Source of the DNA: Opisthocomus hoazin
Taxonomy: Eukaryota > Chordata > Aves > Opisthocomiformes > Opisthocomidae
Direction of reading: 5' to 3'
NCBI RefSeq assembly: GCF_030867145.1
Contig: NC_134420.1
Span: 10,126,823 to 10,190,822, forward strand
Length of the DNA stretch: 64,000 bases
The number at the start of each line of letters is the position of its first letter. Within the stretch, counting starts at the first letter, position 1. Below are positions 48,546 to 62,900 of this stretch, piece after piece. Both the position numbers and the translations under genes were made by a program. Under the pieces are notes generated by a model, which was not told the DNA's origin, searched no databases, and worked only from the letters and a program-made list of their open reading frames with translations.

Positions 48546-48552
48546 AACTTGA

Positions 48553-50884
48553 CTTTGATATCACAGTAGGACCATAGTATTTATTATTGCTAACTATAAT
48601 ACCATGTTCCAGAATATAATGTAGGAGAATCAAATAAATTTTTAACTTCTTTAAGAAGTTTAAAGATCCTGTTTTACTTGCTCTCAGATATGCAAACATT
48701 TCAAGGCATTTAATTTTACATGTTATCAGAAATTCCAGGGCACAGAATTACCATCATCCATTTAATGACTGTAGACTTGTCGAAAAATAAGTCTATTCTT
48801 AAAAAAAAAAAATGAAATGGATATTTGTTGAAACATAAATTTGATAAAGAGTCACTGTTGCAATAATGATGATGTAGCTCTAGATGTACATTTGTTAGGA
48901 CTTTATGAAAACGTAACAGATATTAAATTATTAATGTTGAAGGAGGTCTCTGCTGAATTAAAAGATGAAACAACAATTTTATTTGGTGACAAAATTAGTT
49001 ACTTAAACCGATTATGAGCATATTTCCATGATGAGCTGTTTGAAGTCATTGCTAGGAAAATGCTCTTCATTTTAAAGACCCAAGAGATTAATGGTCTTTC
49101 TGGGCATCTGCTGCACTCATATGTATTAAGAGCTACATTTGAATACAAAGATCGGAGCCCATATTGTTTGCATACATGATAAATGTTGCCCTGTGTATAA
49201 ATGACCCAGGTGTTTAATGGTTGTCTATGAAGACTTTCAATTTTACAATCTAGCCTCTTCACTGATACTGTGGTGAATAATGCTTTAGAAATGCTTAAAA
49301 TAGAGTCAAGAGTTGAAAATTATTTTCTTTCCAGTTGTCTATATGAAATGAATTGTGAGTCATCCTTGCTGTCATGTGATCATAGGCACTTAGGTGCCAA
49401 TAATCAGTAGTGATTATACCTGTTCTAGCAGGTTCTGCCTAGAGTACCAAAGGGTCGCAGTATTTATACTGTTTTATCACCTAGCTTTCTCGCTCATTTC
49501 TGAAGCACGCTGATGGAGCTGTACTAAAAATTGGGATAAAATGCCTTGTTCTACCATTTACTTTACTGGAGACAGGATTTGAACCTTGGATTTCGAGAAG
49601 GGTATTAAATATTATTTATGAAAACATTATTCTTGTTCAGCTCATGCCATCGACTCTTCTTTCTACTTCTTCATTTGTAATTCATATTTGTGTGTTATAA
49701 TATTAAGCATAGAATTTAATAAAAGATATTTGAAAAGACAACAGCAGAGAACAATCAAACAGTTAACAGACTATGGCAGAAGCAGTGCAGAAAGTGGAAT
49801 AATCATCCCAGGTATCTTTGAAAAGATCAGAGAATTCTCTCATCCTTTCAGGGTGACATTTATAGACCTTGCCTCTGACTTAGTGGACATGATGCTGTGG
49901 GGTTTTTTTATTCCTTTTTTCAGTTCCTCTGAAAACCATTTTTCCGGGAGGGAGCAAACTTCAAGTAAAACGTGACTTTGTGCTTGACCTTTTCACTACA
50001 GAGGATTAACAGGTTTGATGGATTTCTAGTATTCTACCTGGGAAATAAGCCTAGGTCACATATAGCTGTTTTTCGAGTGAGCTTTTGAAACTGCTGGACA
50101 AGAAATTCAGTCTATGAAATTTTAGGAATGACACAATGGTTGAGGCCAGGACAATACCTTCAAAACCTTTTATTGTCCTTGTCACATTCCCACTGATATT
50201 TGCAGTTAGTTTTATGATAGGGGGAGTATAGAAGTGGCTTGAAGAGTGTGCCAAATCCCAAAATGCCTTGCATTGAAAACCGACTTCATTAGTTTTATTG
50301 AATATTGATTCAGAAATTTTCGTTTTGATTACTCGGTTATTAAATTTTTCAGTCAAGATAATGAAAAAGGAGGCAAAGGTATAGCAAACCTCTTCCCCTA
50401 TTGTATGAATTCTCCTTACCTTTTCTCCCTCTCTGTATTGGAAGCAATGTCTCTATATGTCTCAAATTTTGTATTACTGTCTTTTTTTTTTAAAATTTAT
50501 TTGGACCATAAATAGTATGTATCAGGTCTGATTAAGGATAGTGTTAAGTACTGTACAAACATAAATGAAAAAGTCAGTTCTTTCCCCCCCAAAATTGTCC
50601 TAGTAGTTACCACTTGTGTGACAATTACTACTCCATTACACATACTCTGCCATGTTAGAGCTCACTGCTCTGCACCAGAATAATTTTTTATATTCCACAT
50701 AATTTATTCATACCCCAGCACATCATTAATAATTATCATAATCTGCATTACAGTAATGCCAAGAATTATCAGTTGTAGGCCAGAAAGCTGGTGTGCTCAG
50801 TGCTGTTAAAACACATCACGAAAGCAGTCCCAGGCGAGACAAGTTTTTCAGGTAAAATAATTATGGTTGAATGGATAATGGGTA
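48553..50884. other. Intergenic sequence, no gene recognised
   Basis: AT-rich. The open frame at 49688-49975 (+) is fairly protein-like in composition but has no similarity I recognise. No clear repeat. Confidence 0.5.
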
Positions 50885-51060
50885 GAACTGGGAGCCAGTA
50901 ATGCTTGTTTTCTATTTCTGCTTCTACCACTGATTAGCTGGATGGATGGTGCCAGTGGAGCTACTGCTGAGCCAGACACAAGTTTGCAGATGTCTGTATG
51001 TATCTCTTTTCCTTGATATGAAATGGCATTAGTTCCCTGCCACGTTTGGATGGTGAAGCA
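50885..51060 (+). repeat. MIR-like remnant
   Basis: It starts like the tRNA-derived part of MIR (aactgggagccagtaatg, then tctgcttctaccactgatt) and ends like its 3' part (tccttgatatgaaatggca followed by ttccctgcc). Diverged and internally disrupted. Confidence 0.5.
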
Positions 51061-51164
51061 GGGCAAATAATGCATTATATATATAAGATGGCTTTGCTGC
51101 AAGCTTGTTGGAAGGCAGAACCGTGCAGAAATTTAGGCTGGGGGATTCAAGTGAGAGGTCATTG

Positions 51165-51410
51165 ACTCATCCATGAGGACTCCAAGGTTGTTTTCTACAA
51201 AGCTGCTGCCCCGCTGGTCAGTTCCTTCTCCATAGGGATTCACGGGGTTGGTCTGTCCCTCATTCAAGGCTGTGCATCTGTCTTTTTTGGACTTCATGAA
51301 GATTTGAGGGTCTTACCTCCAGGTTGTTGAGTTCGCTCTGGATGGTAGCTCTGCCCTCCAACTCCCCCCAGTTTGGTGTCCTTTGTAAGCTCATAGAGAG
51401 CAAAGTCCAC
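51165..51410 (-). mobile_element. Old CR1-like LINE fragment (RT region)
   Basis: Read on the minus strand, the region at about 51310-51410 resembles the CR1 segment around the catalytic box: a damaged FADD position, then DTKLGG, then a block like EGRAAIQ...LDNLE. Left of it are words like ttggacttcatgaa and tccatgaggactccaagg, which correspond to the following part of CR1 ORF2 in the expected order. It is heavily diverged with stops and gaps, so it is an ancient copy lacking its 3' end. Confidence 0.65.
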
Positions 51411-53778
51411 CCTGTTAATCACATGTAGTGTGAAAGCCCATCCCCTCTCTCAGCATGGGTAAGGCTCCTTTCCAGCAGTAATGTAAACATGTTACCCCAA
51501 ACGCTTAGCAGTAATGAAAGTTAATGAGAACCCTATGCATATTTGTACAGATTCCATTGCTTCTGTTACAGCACTTTGGAGTTGGCAGGTCTAATTTAAG
51601 GATGGGAAACAACCTAAGCCTACAGGTTTGGATGGGAGCAGGGCTGCAGCTTTTGTGTGTGGGCATCTAATCTGTTTAAAGCTGACCATCCTCTGAAAGA
51701 GCTTAAGTGACAAAGTAAAACCTGTTACAGCAGGTAACAAGAGCTTCGGGGGTACAAAATGACCCCAGGGGAAGTAATTTCATTTAAGAAATACTGCTTT
51801 ACCAGAAAGCAAGAAGACTAGGACAGCCATAGCACTGCGGGGTCCCCGATGGTTTGCACTGGCCACAGGCTGGTGCAATATGTTCCTGTAAGAGTGAAGG
51901 ATGATTTTAGAGAGGGAGAGCAGCTGAATTCACCTTGCTAACAGCCTGGCTACACAAGTCCAAAGGTGATTTACCCACAGTTACAAACTGAAAAACAGCA
52001 AAGCTCTCCATGGTAGCCTTTGCTCTAACCATTAATCATGCTAAAGTAAAAGCTTGATTTACATCAATGGAAGCAAAGGAAATGCACAATTATGTATAGG
52101 GTACCTCATTCTCCCTCCGGTGTGCTTAAATGTTCTGGATTTCTTGAAAATGTGTTTGGGAGGGAGGAGGGGAATAGGGGTGTTGTGAGGATTGCTGTCT
52201 GCACACAATGGGGAGAATTAGAAAGCAGGTTCCTGCCTTAACTCTGCCAGTTTAAGCCAAAGCCACAGGGATATTATTTTTGACACTGTGCACAGTGGAT
52301 TATAACTTCAGTTCCCATTACCTCTAATGGGATCTTTGCTTGCAATCTGCCACAGCTGCAGCAATGAAAATCTGTCTCTTAATGCTATTTTACTATTTCA
52401 GGTTTTTGTGTTTAATTATATTATAAAATAATTTTTTGCAGCATCTACACAATTCCTTTAGGAGTACACTTGAAATGCTTATGAATTTTTATAAACACAA
52501 GCTGTGTGTCACTTTAAGTCTCTCATTGCTTTTGTAAACTATTCTGCCTGAATACAGCATCATTTTTTCTCCCTTGCTGGCTAAGCCCTGTCTTTTACAG
52601 TGTGGCCATTTTGAAAAGCACAAGGATACTAATGCTGAGAAGCCCAAACCTCTCGTTATTGAATTGGTGACTTGTGAGAAAACACTCAGGTGTTACAGCC
52701 TGCTCCCATTAGAGTCAAATGCAGAAGAAAAACCCCAAGACGCTAGTAGGTAGAAGGTTTATCTTTACTGGTGAAATGCATTATAATTGTTATACAATTA
52801 TTGACATGAGAAAATAGATATATTGCCACATACATTTTTTTCATGGATGTGCGTTCAAGCTTTTACGTGAATTGATTTACATTTTGCTGCTTTTTTCGCA
52901 GACATGCATTTAACTAATCTGCAAAATGATGAATTTGTGAGATATATATCTAAAAATTACCGGGTCTGAATTATTCACCAAGTTCTGTCCTCATGCAGGC
53001 TGTCATCAGCTCTACAGCCCTACAGAGCTAATTGCTCAGAAAGATAAGAAATGAACATGATGGCTGTTGCTCTGTTCTCCTCCTGCAACTTAATTTTTTT
53101 ATCATTTCTCTCTCCCTACATATACATATATGTATTTGTGTACATACATGTAGAGAGAGATTTGTGTATCATCTGGAGAGAAAGCAAGATTTATTGTGAT
53201 CCTTTTAATTTGCTTTGGCGGCATTGCTTACTAGGGACACAGTATGTACTGAACAGAGCGTACTAATTAAGTACCAGAAGGCAGACCAACCCATTTACTT
53301 CAGATTTTGCCACAGATGCATGAGTTGTTTACACATAACTTTACTCCCCCCCTTCCTTTTTGAACCATCTAAGCCATTTATATACTGCCTGCCAGCAAGC
53401 TGATCAGCGCTGCTCTCCCACCTTGTCAAAGACAGGAAACATTCCTGCTTCTTCTGGCCAAGGAATTATTTTTCCAGCTACTTCTCTTTTTGGCAGTGAC
53501 TATAGCACTGGGTTGATGGTTTGCACTAGGCTATGAGTACGCTGTGTCTTCGAGTTGCTTCGTGCTGGGGGGGGTGTCAGCGTGAAGTTTTCTCCATGCT
53601 ACTGTTAAGGAAAAATATCCTAATTTGAGCACTGATTACAGGAGGTCTCATTCAAATACGTAATTTCAGCCAGGGAAGAGGTTAGTTGTGGGAATCTTCC
53701 TCCAGAGCTGTATCCTGTGACGTGGGACGTGCTGGGGTCCTCTTCTGCTCTGGGCCTCAGGAATACTAGAGGGGACTG

Positions 53779-53814
53779 CATTAAGCTAACACACGTCATT
53801 AAGCTAACACACAT
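53779..53814. repeat. 18-bp tandem duplication
   Basis: Units 53779-53796 and 53797-53814 both read cattaagctaacacac followed by gt or at. One difference in 18. Confidence 0.9.
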
Positions 53815-56800
53815 GTGAGAGGACGGATGTTGGAATTTCTCGATAGCTGTACATGGAATAACGTGACTATTTGCTGAAACTGGGAGCTGTGAGCAAACCT
53901 TTCATCCTTCGTCTCCCACTGGTGGCCCCAGCCTGTGCCTGCTGAGGAAGGGTGTGTGATATGCCTGTTTTATCCAGCCTTGGGCAAAACAGACAGAGGT
54001 GTATCTATACTAATGTGGAAATAACACAGTCCAGTGTATATGATCCGGAGTAAACCATATTGATGCTTTTTTATGATCTGTATTGCTTTTTTAAGTCCCT
54101 CAGCTCAACACTTACATTCGTGTTTTAAAGAACTATTGAAATAATGGAAAAAAGTTCTCCTAAAAGCAATGCTTCTGACAAACAGAAGAGCAAATTTCTC
54201 ATGAAAGAATCTATTTTTGGTATGATCTCTATCGAAGTTCAACAGGATGGAGGGGTTTGGAGAGGATGGCTCCATCTGATTTCACTTAGTCCATCCTTCT
54301 GTCTCTCTAATTGCACTGTTTTAACTAGAAGCATTTCTAATTAACAATGGAGCACTAACTCAACTACCTGCAGTGACCTGGGACTTCAACTGTTTGGGAG
54401 TGTTCTCAAAATAAATAAAGGGCCTAACTCTGCTATCTAGTGCCAAATAATTAATTTCTTCCAGGGAAAGAAACAAAGTGGTACACTAGCATACTGTGTG
54501 AGTAAGTGTGGTATGATTTGTCCCTGAATCTTAAAATTTGATAGATTTTTTCAATATCTCCCTTCAAAGAGGAAGGCAATTGTGTTTATACAATTGAGGT
54601 AGAGATAGTCACAGCAGGTTTTGGGGGAAGCCTAGAAAGAACATGCTGCTTTACTTGCTTTATGTTTAGTACTTAGAACATCATAAAAACAATTGTATTT
54701 TTCTGTTATTTTATGTATTTATGTATGACAAAAACCATTGTACGTCCATGTTTAAACATCCATTTAAAGAATTCTGTAAAATATTGTGCTAACATATAAT
54801 GACAACTGATTTCAACCATAGGAAAAAAGTCTCCTCTAAAATGCTAATAATTAAAGTGCATTTATACAGTTTCTATATGTTATTTAAAGGTAATAGACTG
54901 CTGTTACACAGGCAGATATCTGCGCTACATCAATGTCTCTTTATCTCTACTTTGCTTTGAAAGTTATTTTTCTCATTTTTCAGAAACCTACATTTCTGTG
55001 TATTGCTTACATATCTAACTTTGAAGATTTCTTTTAAAATAGTTATAAGTGACACTAATAAATCTCTGGGGAGTTGATACTTTTCTTAGTAGCACTCCTT
55101 TTGAATAGTTTCTCTTTGGATGTTAAATTGCAAATTAAAGATTAAAGATATTTCAGGAATTGGCAAGAATTCTGAATCATGATTTACTGAGTGTGACATG
55201 ATTTGACTTGATCACAGGCCATGTTCACTGTTCTTGGGAATACATACATTATTGAAAGAAAACAAAATGTAAGGAAATGCTAGCCAGTCAAACTCAGAAC
55301 GGTAAGAAAATTCATGAATATAACAGCCTAAGTAAAGGATTTTTAATCCCCTGACAGATGATTGAAGAACTAATTGTCTGGCCTTACCTACTCCCTTTGG
55401 CTGCAGTAGTCACTATGTCTAAGATGAACTACTGAGGACGTCTATTAAAATGATGATGATTTGTGATTCAGCTCTGGAATTACTGAAGCTTTGGGAAACT
55501 GAAAGGCATGATTTTTACTAAGTGAATCCACCCGTTTCTAATTCCACCATTCTCAAGAATAAAAGTATTTAAATCTAAGCATCAGAGAAAAATACCATCA
55601 ATAATTTAAATAATTGTTGCTTAAAAGTGAAAAAAATAGAAGTAAGCACTTTGCCAGCAGAATGTAGTTTCTGGACCGCAGGAGGTGAAATGTAGACCAC
55701 AGCTCTTGGTGTTCCTCTTCAGCGCTAAAAAGCCCCACATTTGGAGGTTTGCAAGAAGATGGGTATTTTCATGAAATAACACAATATGAGAAGAAGCATT
55801 ACTGAGAAAAATAACAGGTAAAGGTGGTATATTTTAATACAACTAGATGTTTCTTGACAATTAAGGAATTGGAGGGCATAGTAGATAATTTAGTGGCTCT
55901 TTTCCAGCTCAGATGTCCCTGACACTGTGGTTCCACTGTGACTAATTTGTTAGAACAAAACAACAAATGGATGAATTAATCTGAATTTGATTTTTCATCT
56001 TTAAGATGGTTTCTTTTCTGCCTGTTTCCTCCAGTTAAGACATGTAAAGGAAGAAAATGAAACACAATGCTATGAATGACCAGTTTCATTGAAAGGAACC
56101 TGGAATAATTATTCACGTAAAATCAGTGTAAAGGACTTAATGATTCAGTCCATTATCTGTAAGCTTAATAGATCTATGCCCTGCGTCATAAGACATTCTA
56201 GATTGATAACAATGCATGGTAATTACTTATTAATCATAGAGAAATATTTTATGTAAGAGCCTTTAAGACAAAATTCAGTCATTCAACCAGATTAAAGACT
56301 TCTGTACTGAAGACCTATGGTTAGTAGTTTCGATTTTCCTATCTGTCCATTGTCAAAAGACCTGAACTTGGGGAATCTCGACAACTGAGATGGATTTAAT
56401 TAGTAATATTAGTAAATTTTCCTTATGCAGATTTTCTTCAAATTTTGTAGGCTGCCGTTATTCACCAGCCACTTTCTTGGTCTTTAAATTGTGTGCTCTA
56501 GATCCCATGTGAGAATTTAATATATGGAATTCAAATAGAATGGTGTAATTTTCAGTATATAGATAGGACTCACAGATCATGTCTCCTTTGGGATTTCAGT
56601 CTCTGGTTTACTTTCAATTATGCAAATAGCTGATGTAGCTGTGATTGACGTTAATGGCAATTGCACGAGACTGACGTAGGTGGGTTGGATTTATTCTGTC
56701 CTTTTGAAGCCCTTTAAGTGATTCCCGAGTGATGGGATTTGCTAACTGTCCATGATGTGTTGGCTTTGGAGCACAGCTAGGAAGGTGTAATGGATCAGAG

Positions 56801-59800
56801 ATGCTGAGAACACCCCACTGCCATGTTGAAGAAAGATTCTTTGGACTTATTCTGTTACTGCTCTTTAGGTTTTTGGGTTGTGTGCATACCTGAGTTTGTT
56901 TCTGCCAGTGGTGACTGTATGGCGCACAGGACCGTGCAGCATAGTCTGCAACACCTCCTCTCCTCCAGGTCTCTAGTGCCCCCCACACAGCATCCTCCTT
57001 CAAAAACGTAGAGGGAAGCCGCTCAGGCCTGTCTGTAGCGGAGCTGGGTAAGCGCGCAGCAGCAGCAGGATGCCTGCTGGGAGGCACACGTCACAGGCAT
57101 CTCGGGGCATCCCTGGTTTAGCAGATACGATGTAGACCTGGCACCACATGGGCTAAATCTGCCAGAAACCAGGTGCCACAAGTCAATGGGAGGGTGCTGC
57201 ACCTGGCCCCTGGCAACTACCGCACACACCTGTGAGTCCCAGTTTCTCAAGCAAATCCTCTTTCCCTCTCCACCAAACAACTCTCATGCCAACCTGAGCC
57301 AGTGCTGGCTGGCCACTAGCCATGCCTGATGGGCAGTAGCGACACCAGTCACTGCTGTTGGCTCTGCAGGAGCTGGAGCTGCTTGTAACAGGTCACGCTA
57401 GGAGATGATGTATTCACATCGGGTGCCAGCTCTTTGACAATAACACGCTGAGGTGTGTATCTGGTCACTGGAGAAACAGGGACTAACAATGAGGCAACAA
57501 AACGTTTCACGGGAGACTGCTGGGTTCAGGCAGGAATGTGCTTGGCCTCTGAAAAGTTTGGAAGCAAATCCCTCTGGTTTGGGATTAGTTGCATTACTCT
57601 TTGAATGCAACTAATGGGGGAGACATTGCTATTTCTAAACGGAATTGTTTGGTACACCTTGTGTCCTGATACTCAGGAGCTCAAAAAGTCAAAGAAATGG
57701 TGGAAAACAGAAATGGGTTTACAGACTGGAGGAAAGGCTTGGTACCGTTGTTCTTGATTTTGGATTTCCTTGATGAGAGATACGTTGCTTTCTAGGTTAA
57801 GCGCCACAGGGCTGTGTGGGAACTCTACCTGACAAACTCCAGCTGAGGTGGCAGTGCAGATGGGGGCAAAAGATACTCCATTTTTCAACAATAGGAATGT
57901 GTTTTGGCTTTTGTCTGGAGAGAGAGTTGAAAACGTGTTGTGCCTTCTCTGTAAACAGGAGCTGTGCACATTTTGTCTGTTGAACGGGAAAAAATGAAGT
58001 GTGAGATAGCTATGTCTCACGGAGGTGCCAGTCCTGCCATGCTCGCTTGGCAGCACACGCGTATTGTCCTGCCGCAGCGAGGAACAGCCAGAGCAGGTGT
58101 GCCCCTGGGGCCTTGTTGGCTGTTTAGCAGAAATTGTTTCACAAATGTTGTGCAAAGCATATGATTTCAGTCATATACGTCGTCTGATAAATAGAGTAAC
58201 ATTTCTGAAATCCTAGAAATTGTTTAAATTTCTTGTTCTGAGAAGAATAATGAATTTATTTTTTTTTTCTAGCACTGCAGATGTGATTTAAGTATTTACT
58301 GTCTAGGTAAGAAAGCATCACTAATTGTGAATAAATGCAGGATATGCAAGATGCCAACTTCTGCTTTTTGTGTGCTAATGCCATTTTTGAATTATGGCTT
58401 CTATAAAGACTGCTGAAAGTCTTTTCCTTTACAGTGTTTATTCACATTGTGTGCCTAGGCTTAGCTGGTGTTTCTCCTCTCTTCCTAGATTTTGTGTATG
58501 TGTACTTGTGTTTGGTGGCACAAAATGAGAATTTAGGGGCTACGTATTTTTTCCTTATTTATTCCAATTCAAAATTTGGACAGCATAAAACTAAAAAGAT
58601 TTTGTTTCTTTAATGGGCAGAAATGCAGATTTCAGCCCGAGTCTGAAAGTCAATTTGAGTATTATGCAGTGAGTAACATCACTAAAAACAGAGATTGGGC
58701 AGGTCTGATTTTGCCCTGATTTACACATCTCTTCAATACAATTATCATCAGATTTAAAGTGATAGCAGCTACAGGTAAGCAGGAAGGTTTTTGGTCCTGT
58801 AATTGGAACTTCGCTAGCAAATTCTCTTTATGCAGTAGAGACCTCCTCTGCTGTTTTCCAGAGCTGTTTGTGACTCTACAGAGCTGAGACCAGTAAAAAT
58901 TGTGAAAAATGTTGTTTTCATTACTTGGAGTCTGCTAGTTGTATCATGCTAGAACTGTGGTTAAGGAGTAGCTTGCAGAGAGAAGAATTTTATTCCTTCT
59001 GTTGGTGAGAGGGGGTCTGACTGGCCCTGAGGTCCTGAGGAGTTTTAAGTATCTGCCTAAATCTTCTGATCCTCTGATTCTTGGAGATGGCTGTGGCCCA
59101 TTTCTGAAAATGTATTGTAGGCATCATGTCTTTGTACCGTGGGACTGTATTGTATTGTGACATCAAAGTGGGAGAATCCAGGAGGTACAGAAGTTATTTG
59201 CCTTGTTTTCGTCTTCTCAAGCATGTCTCAAGGCCCTGGATTCATCCCAGTGAAGTCTTACAACACTCTCTGTCTATGCCTGCTAACTCTTCAACAAGAA
59301 TAGATGTCATCTAGTTGAAACTTTTCGACACCTAAAGTTAGGCAAAATGGATTTGATGGTACATTATGATGCTTAGACATTTATTCTTTATGAACATGTA
59401 CATGAGCAATTTTTGGCTTGTAAAAAGGACTGGGAACTTTCAAAAGCAAAGAGGGCTGGGACCTTCACTGCTGGCCAGTCTTCCTGTGGGAGACAGGATG
59501 CTGTAAAAACTTTGCAAACTGAAATCATCGTGATAGATAGGGTATGTGAGAGTCATCTCACCTAATCTTTTGTCTTCAGTATTCTTAGGAAACTGAGCTG
59601 TGGAGTTTATGCTCCAAGTTGCTTGTCAGTTAAGGCTGCATTGGATCCCAGTGTGTATTTTACCTGATAAATTGACTCAAAAAGTTGTGACCCACTACAC
59701 TGTATTAAGTGTGCCTGTGTCACGTGCTGCTGAGTCCACCCTGGTTCCACCAAGCAGGGAAGCACTTGGGGCTGCCTGTAGCACGCACCACAAGGCTCCA

Positions 59801-59871
59801 AGTACAGGTGGAGGACAAATCGCAACAAAAAGAGCCTTTTCACACAGTAAGTTCCTAATATAGACCACCAC

Positions 59872-59920
59872 TAGAGTCCTTCCTTCCATCTTTTTTTTAG
59901 AGTCCTTCCTTGTATCTTTT
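59872..59920. repeat. Short tandem duplication (about 24-26 bp)
   Basis: The word tagagtccttcctt occurs at 59872 and 59898, each followed by a short spacer and a T run. The copies differ slightly. Confidence 0.8.
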
Positions 59921-62900
59921 AAAATTACTTGCCTATCTAGATTGTCAGGATATATGGCTCTGAATGAAGTGAATATACTGTTTGAGTAACAGATACACTG
60001 TAAATTCTCAGATTAGAACCATGTTTTGTAAAAGGGTAAGATATGGCATTTGGTTTTATTAACTGTCATTTCTTGAAGTGAAAATATTTAGCACCAGAAC
60101 ATACCACTAAATTTGCTGTAGCTACAGAAAAAAGTTCAAATGTAAAATAAAAAGGTTGAATTGCTCCTTGTGCCACTGATGAAGCTGTAAGAGGTGGCTA
60201 AGCAGGATCAAGTGTCTCTGTCCGTGTTCCCATTGTGCTTTGCTGAGGTGCTGGGCTTATTTGAACCTGTGTGCAATATGGAAGGGAATCAGGACTACTC
60301 CAGTTCATGCCTGGCTGCATGTGCTGTTCTGGTAGCAGTGGTGACTTGTGCTTTCTAAGATAACAGGAATGATTTTAAGCTCCATGTGCTATTTTCTGTA
60401 CTTCAGAGTAGATTCAATGTGCAAAGAGTGAAGAATGAGAAAGAAATGCTGGAAAACTATGCAGCTTCCTATATGAAGCTCTCCTACGGTGTATTACAGC
60501 ATGGGAGAATCACCAGTGCTCGGTCAAACTCATCGGACTCCCTGAGTGCCAAAGCCGGAGAGCAGAGGGGTGGAATAATACTGTGCACAGAGCTATCCTC
60601 TGCTGGCTTGTTACTTCTGCACCACAGGCCTGTGAGATCAGCTTTTGGGCTCAGAAGTGACAGCTTAGTGCTGCTGAGTTACCAGTTCTTTGTGCTAGGA
60701 TCTAGTTCTCAGCTATAACAATATGATCTGAGGTTTTTTTAAATTACCTGTTTCTTTCATAGAATAATGAGGAACAAAAAGACCCATATTAATAAGTAAG
60801 AAAATGATCACACAGGAGCCTGAAAAAGAAATGCATAAGCTACAAAGTGAGGGGGAAGGAAAAGTGATGGGTGAGTATTTTTCACCTGGTCAAGTTGGAA
60901 ATTATGTGAAAATCCCCACCTTGCCAAAAAAAACCCCAAAACCCAGCCAGCAAGTTCAGGAACCTAAAAAGCAGCAATTGTTCAGGACGACCATCTCCAG
61001 CTTTCTACTGGGTGGAAAATCTGAAATCTAATAATTTTTGTGGCTTTCCTGGGGAAGATGCTTTCTCAAAAAAACCAAAGTTTTATCCTCCATCTTTAGC
61101 TTTCTTTTATCAAATTCAGGTTGTGTTAGAAGAGCAGCTGACTGGGAACAAAGGAAGAAGATTAAAAAGGGCTGCCAGCAAGTAACTTTTCTTCAAGGAA
61201 AAAAGGACTTTATTTTTAGATTTGCTTCCCTGCCTGTGAAAGAGATATAGAAATTGGAAACAATGGATAAAAGAGAAATGGATGGTAATGTTGACAATCA
61301 TGTCTGTCTGTATTCACCCTCAAGCCATGTGTGGGATAATCAGTCCATGTGGGAATTTTCTGGTTATTTTTCTGAGAAGAGACTTATGTCTATGCCGGGT
61401 GGTTGCCATCGTCATGTCTATACCAATAAATTAAACAGAGCTAAAGAACAGATTTGAGAATTAGCACATGATTAGCTATAATATTTAAATGCTTGTGTGC
61501 TCTTTGGCAGGGTTGGGGCCCTTGCAACTCCCTCTCAATGTAAATGGATGATTTGGGGAATTGTGTGAATGCTGATGGACAGCTTCCCGTAGCAGGATGG
61601 ATGAGGCCTGTTTTGGGGGTGAGAACAACACAGGTGCATGAATGGAAACTGTGCTGAGCCATACACCCTCAGGGGCAGAGAGCAGGCCTGTTTAATTCAT
61701 ACTATAGACACAACCTTTACATTTGGGTCTGCGTGGTGTGAGATGAGTGAGAAAGATGGGAGATCCTGTTATAGCACAGTCTAACCTAATTCTCCAGGTT
61801 ATTGGGAAATGGAGTCGCGAGATTGCCAGGAGTTGTCTGTAGCACAGACGTGGATCTGAGGGACATGATTGTGTCTCAGACTGTCGAGGTGGTTTCCTGA
61901 GCCATCTGTTAACCTGTGTTCCTCCTGCAAGGCAGAACTGGTGGCCACCTCCCTGTCCCCAGCCTTTTGCACAGGCTCCTCAGACTCCTCTGCCTCAGGA
62001 CTGTACTACAGCAGCCAGGATTTGCATGCACATTTTAATTCTTCAGAGGGAAAATGTGAGGGGAAAAAAGAAGTTTACAAATAGGTTATGTCACTAGCTG
62101 AATGTTCTTGCCTTTTTTATAAAGATAAACCAGGATGAATTCAAATGAAGTTGCAAAATACAGTGAATGTTGCTTTCTAGCTGATCTCTTGGGAGGAGCC
62201 CACTGCATTAGGATGACCGGCTTTCCTCTTACCTCATTAAGATTCTTCGTTTCCCTCATCACACTGGCACATTCTCTAGTAGAGGTCAGGTTTATTGAGG
62301 AGGTCACGATCATTTTCTGCTACAGTGCTATTTTCTTTTCCATCATGGAAACTTCCAGCATGGCAAAAGCAGGCTGAAAATTGACCCTTTCTGCCCTGCA
62401 AAAATGTGCTCACATTCTTCTCTCCTTGTTCAAAACATCTAGTGCTTTATCTCATCTTTCTGGTAGTTCCTGAGTTGTCCCCTCTGCCTCTATATCTTGC
62501 TACTTATAATCCACCTTTGTACTGACTGTGTTTTTGGATCTCTCTCTTCTCACCACACTCTTCCTCTTCCAGAAGACAAAATGTCTGTGTCCTCCAGTCT
62601 CAGCCATCTCCTGTGGGAATGATTTAACACTGAAAATTATTATCCTTGGAATGGTATTTTGTAGGTACTCTCTTTCCAATTTATTGGAATTAGATTAAAA
62701 TTAAATTTAAAAAATTAAGATTTCTACAAAATTACAGCTGAAATATCTGCTTGCCTCGATAAATGAACATTTCAAATGTATAACAAGGTAATATACATTA
62801 TAATGTGCTTAAGATATTATTATGACCTGCTGTTCTGAGATTACAAAAAGATTAATTCTGCAGAATCTGCTCCTTCATTTTTCATTCTTCTACCCACTGG

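Noticed and set aside
49688..49975. 95-codon + strand open frame
   Set aside because: Composition is protein-like, but there is no recognisable similarity, no splice context and no supporting neighbour.
57673..58155. 160-codon minus strand open frame
   Set aside because: No known motif or splice context, and overlapping open frames exist on the other strand.
60386..60718. 110-codon + strand open frame
   Set aside because: No recognisable domain; it looks like chance.
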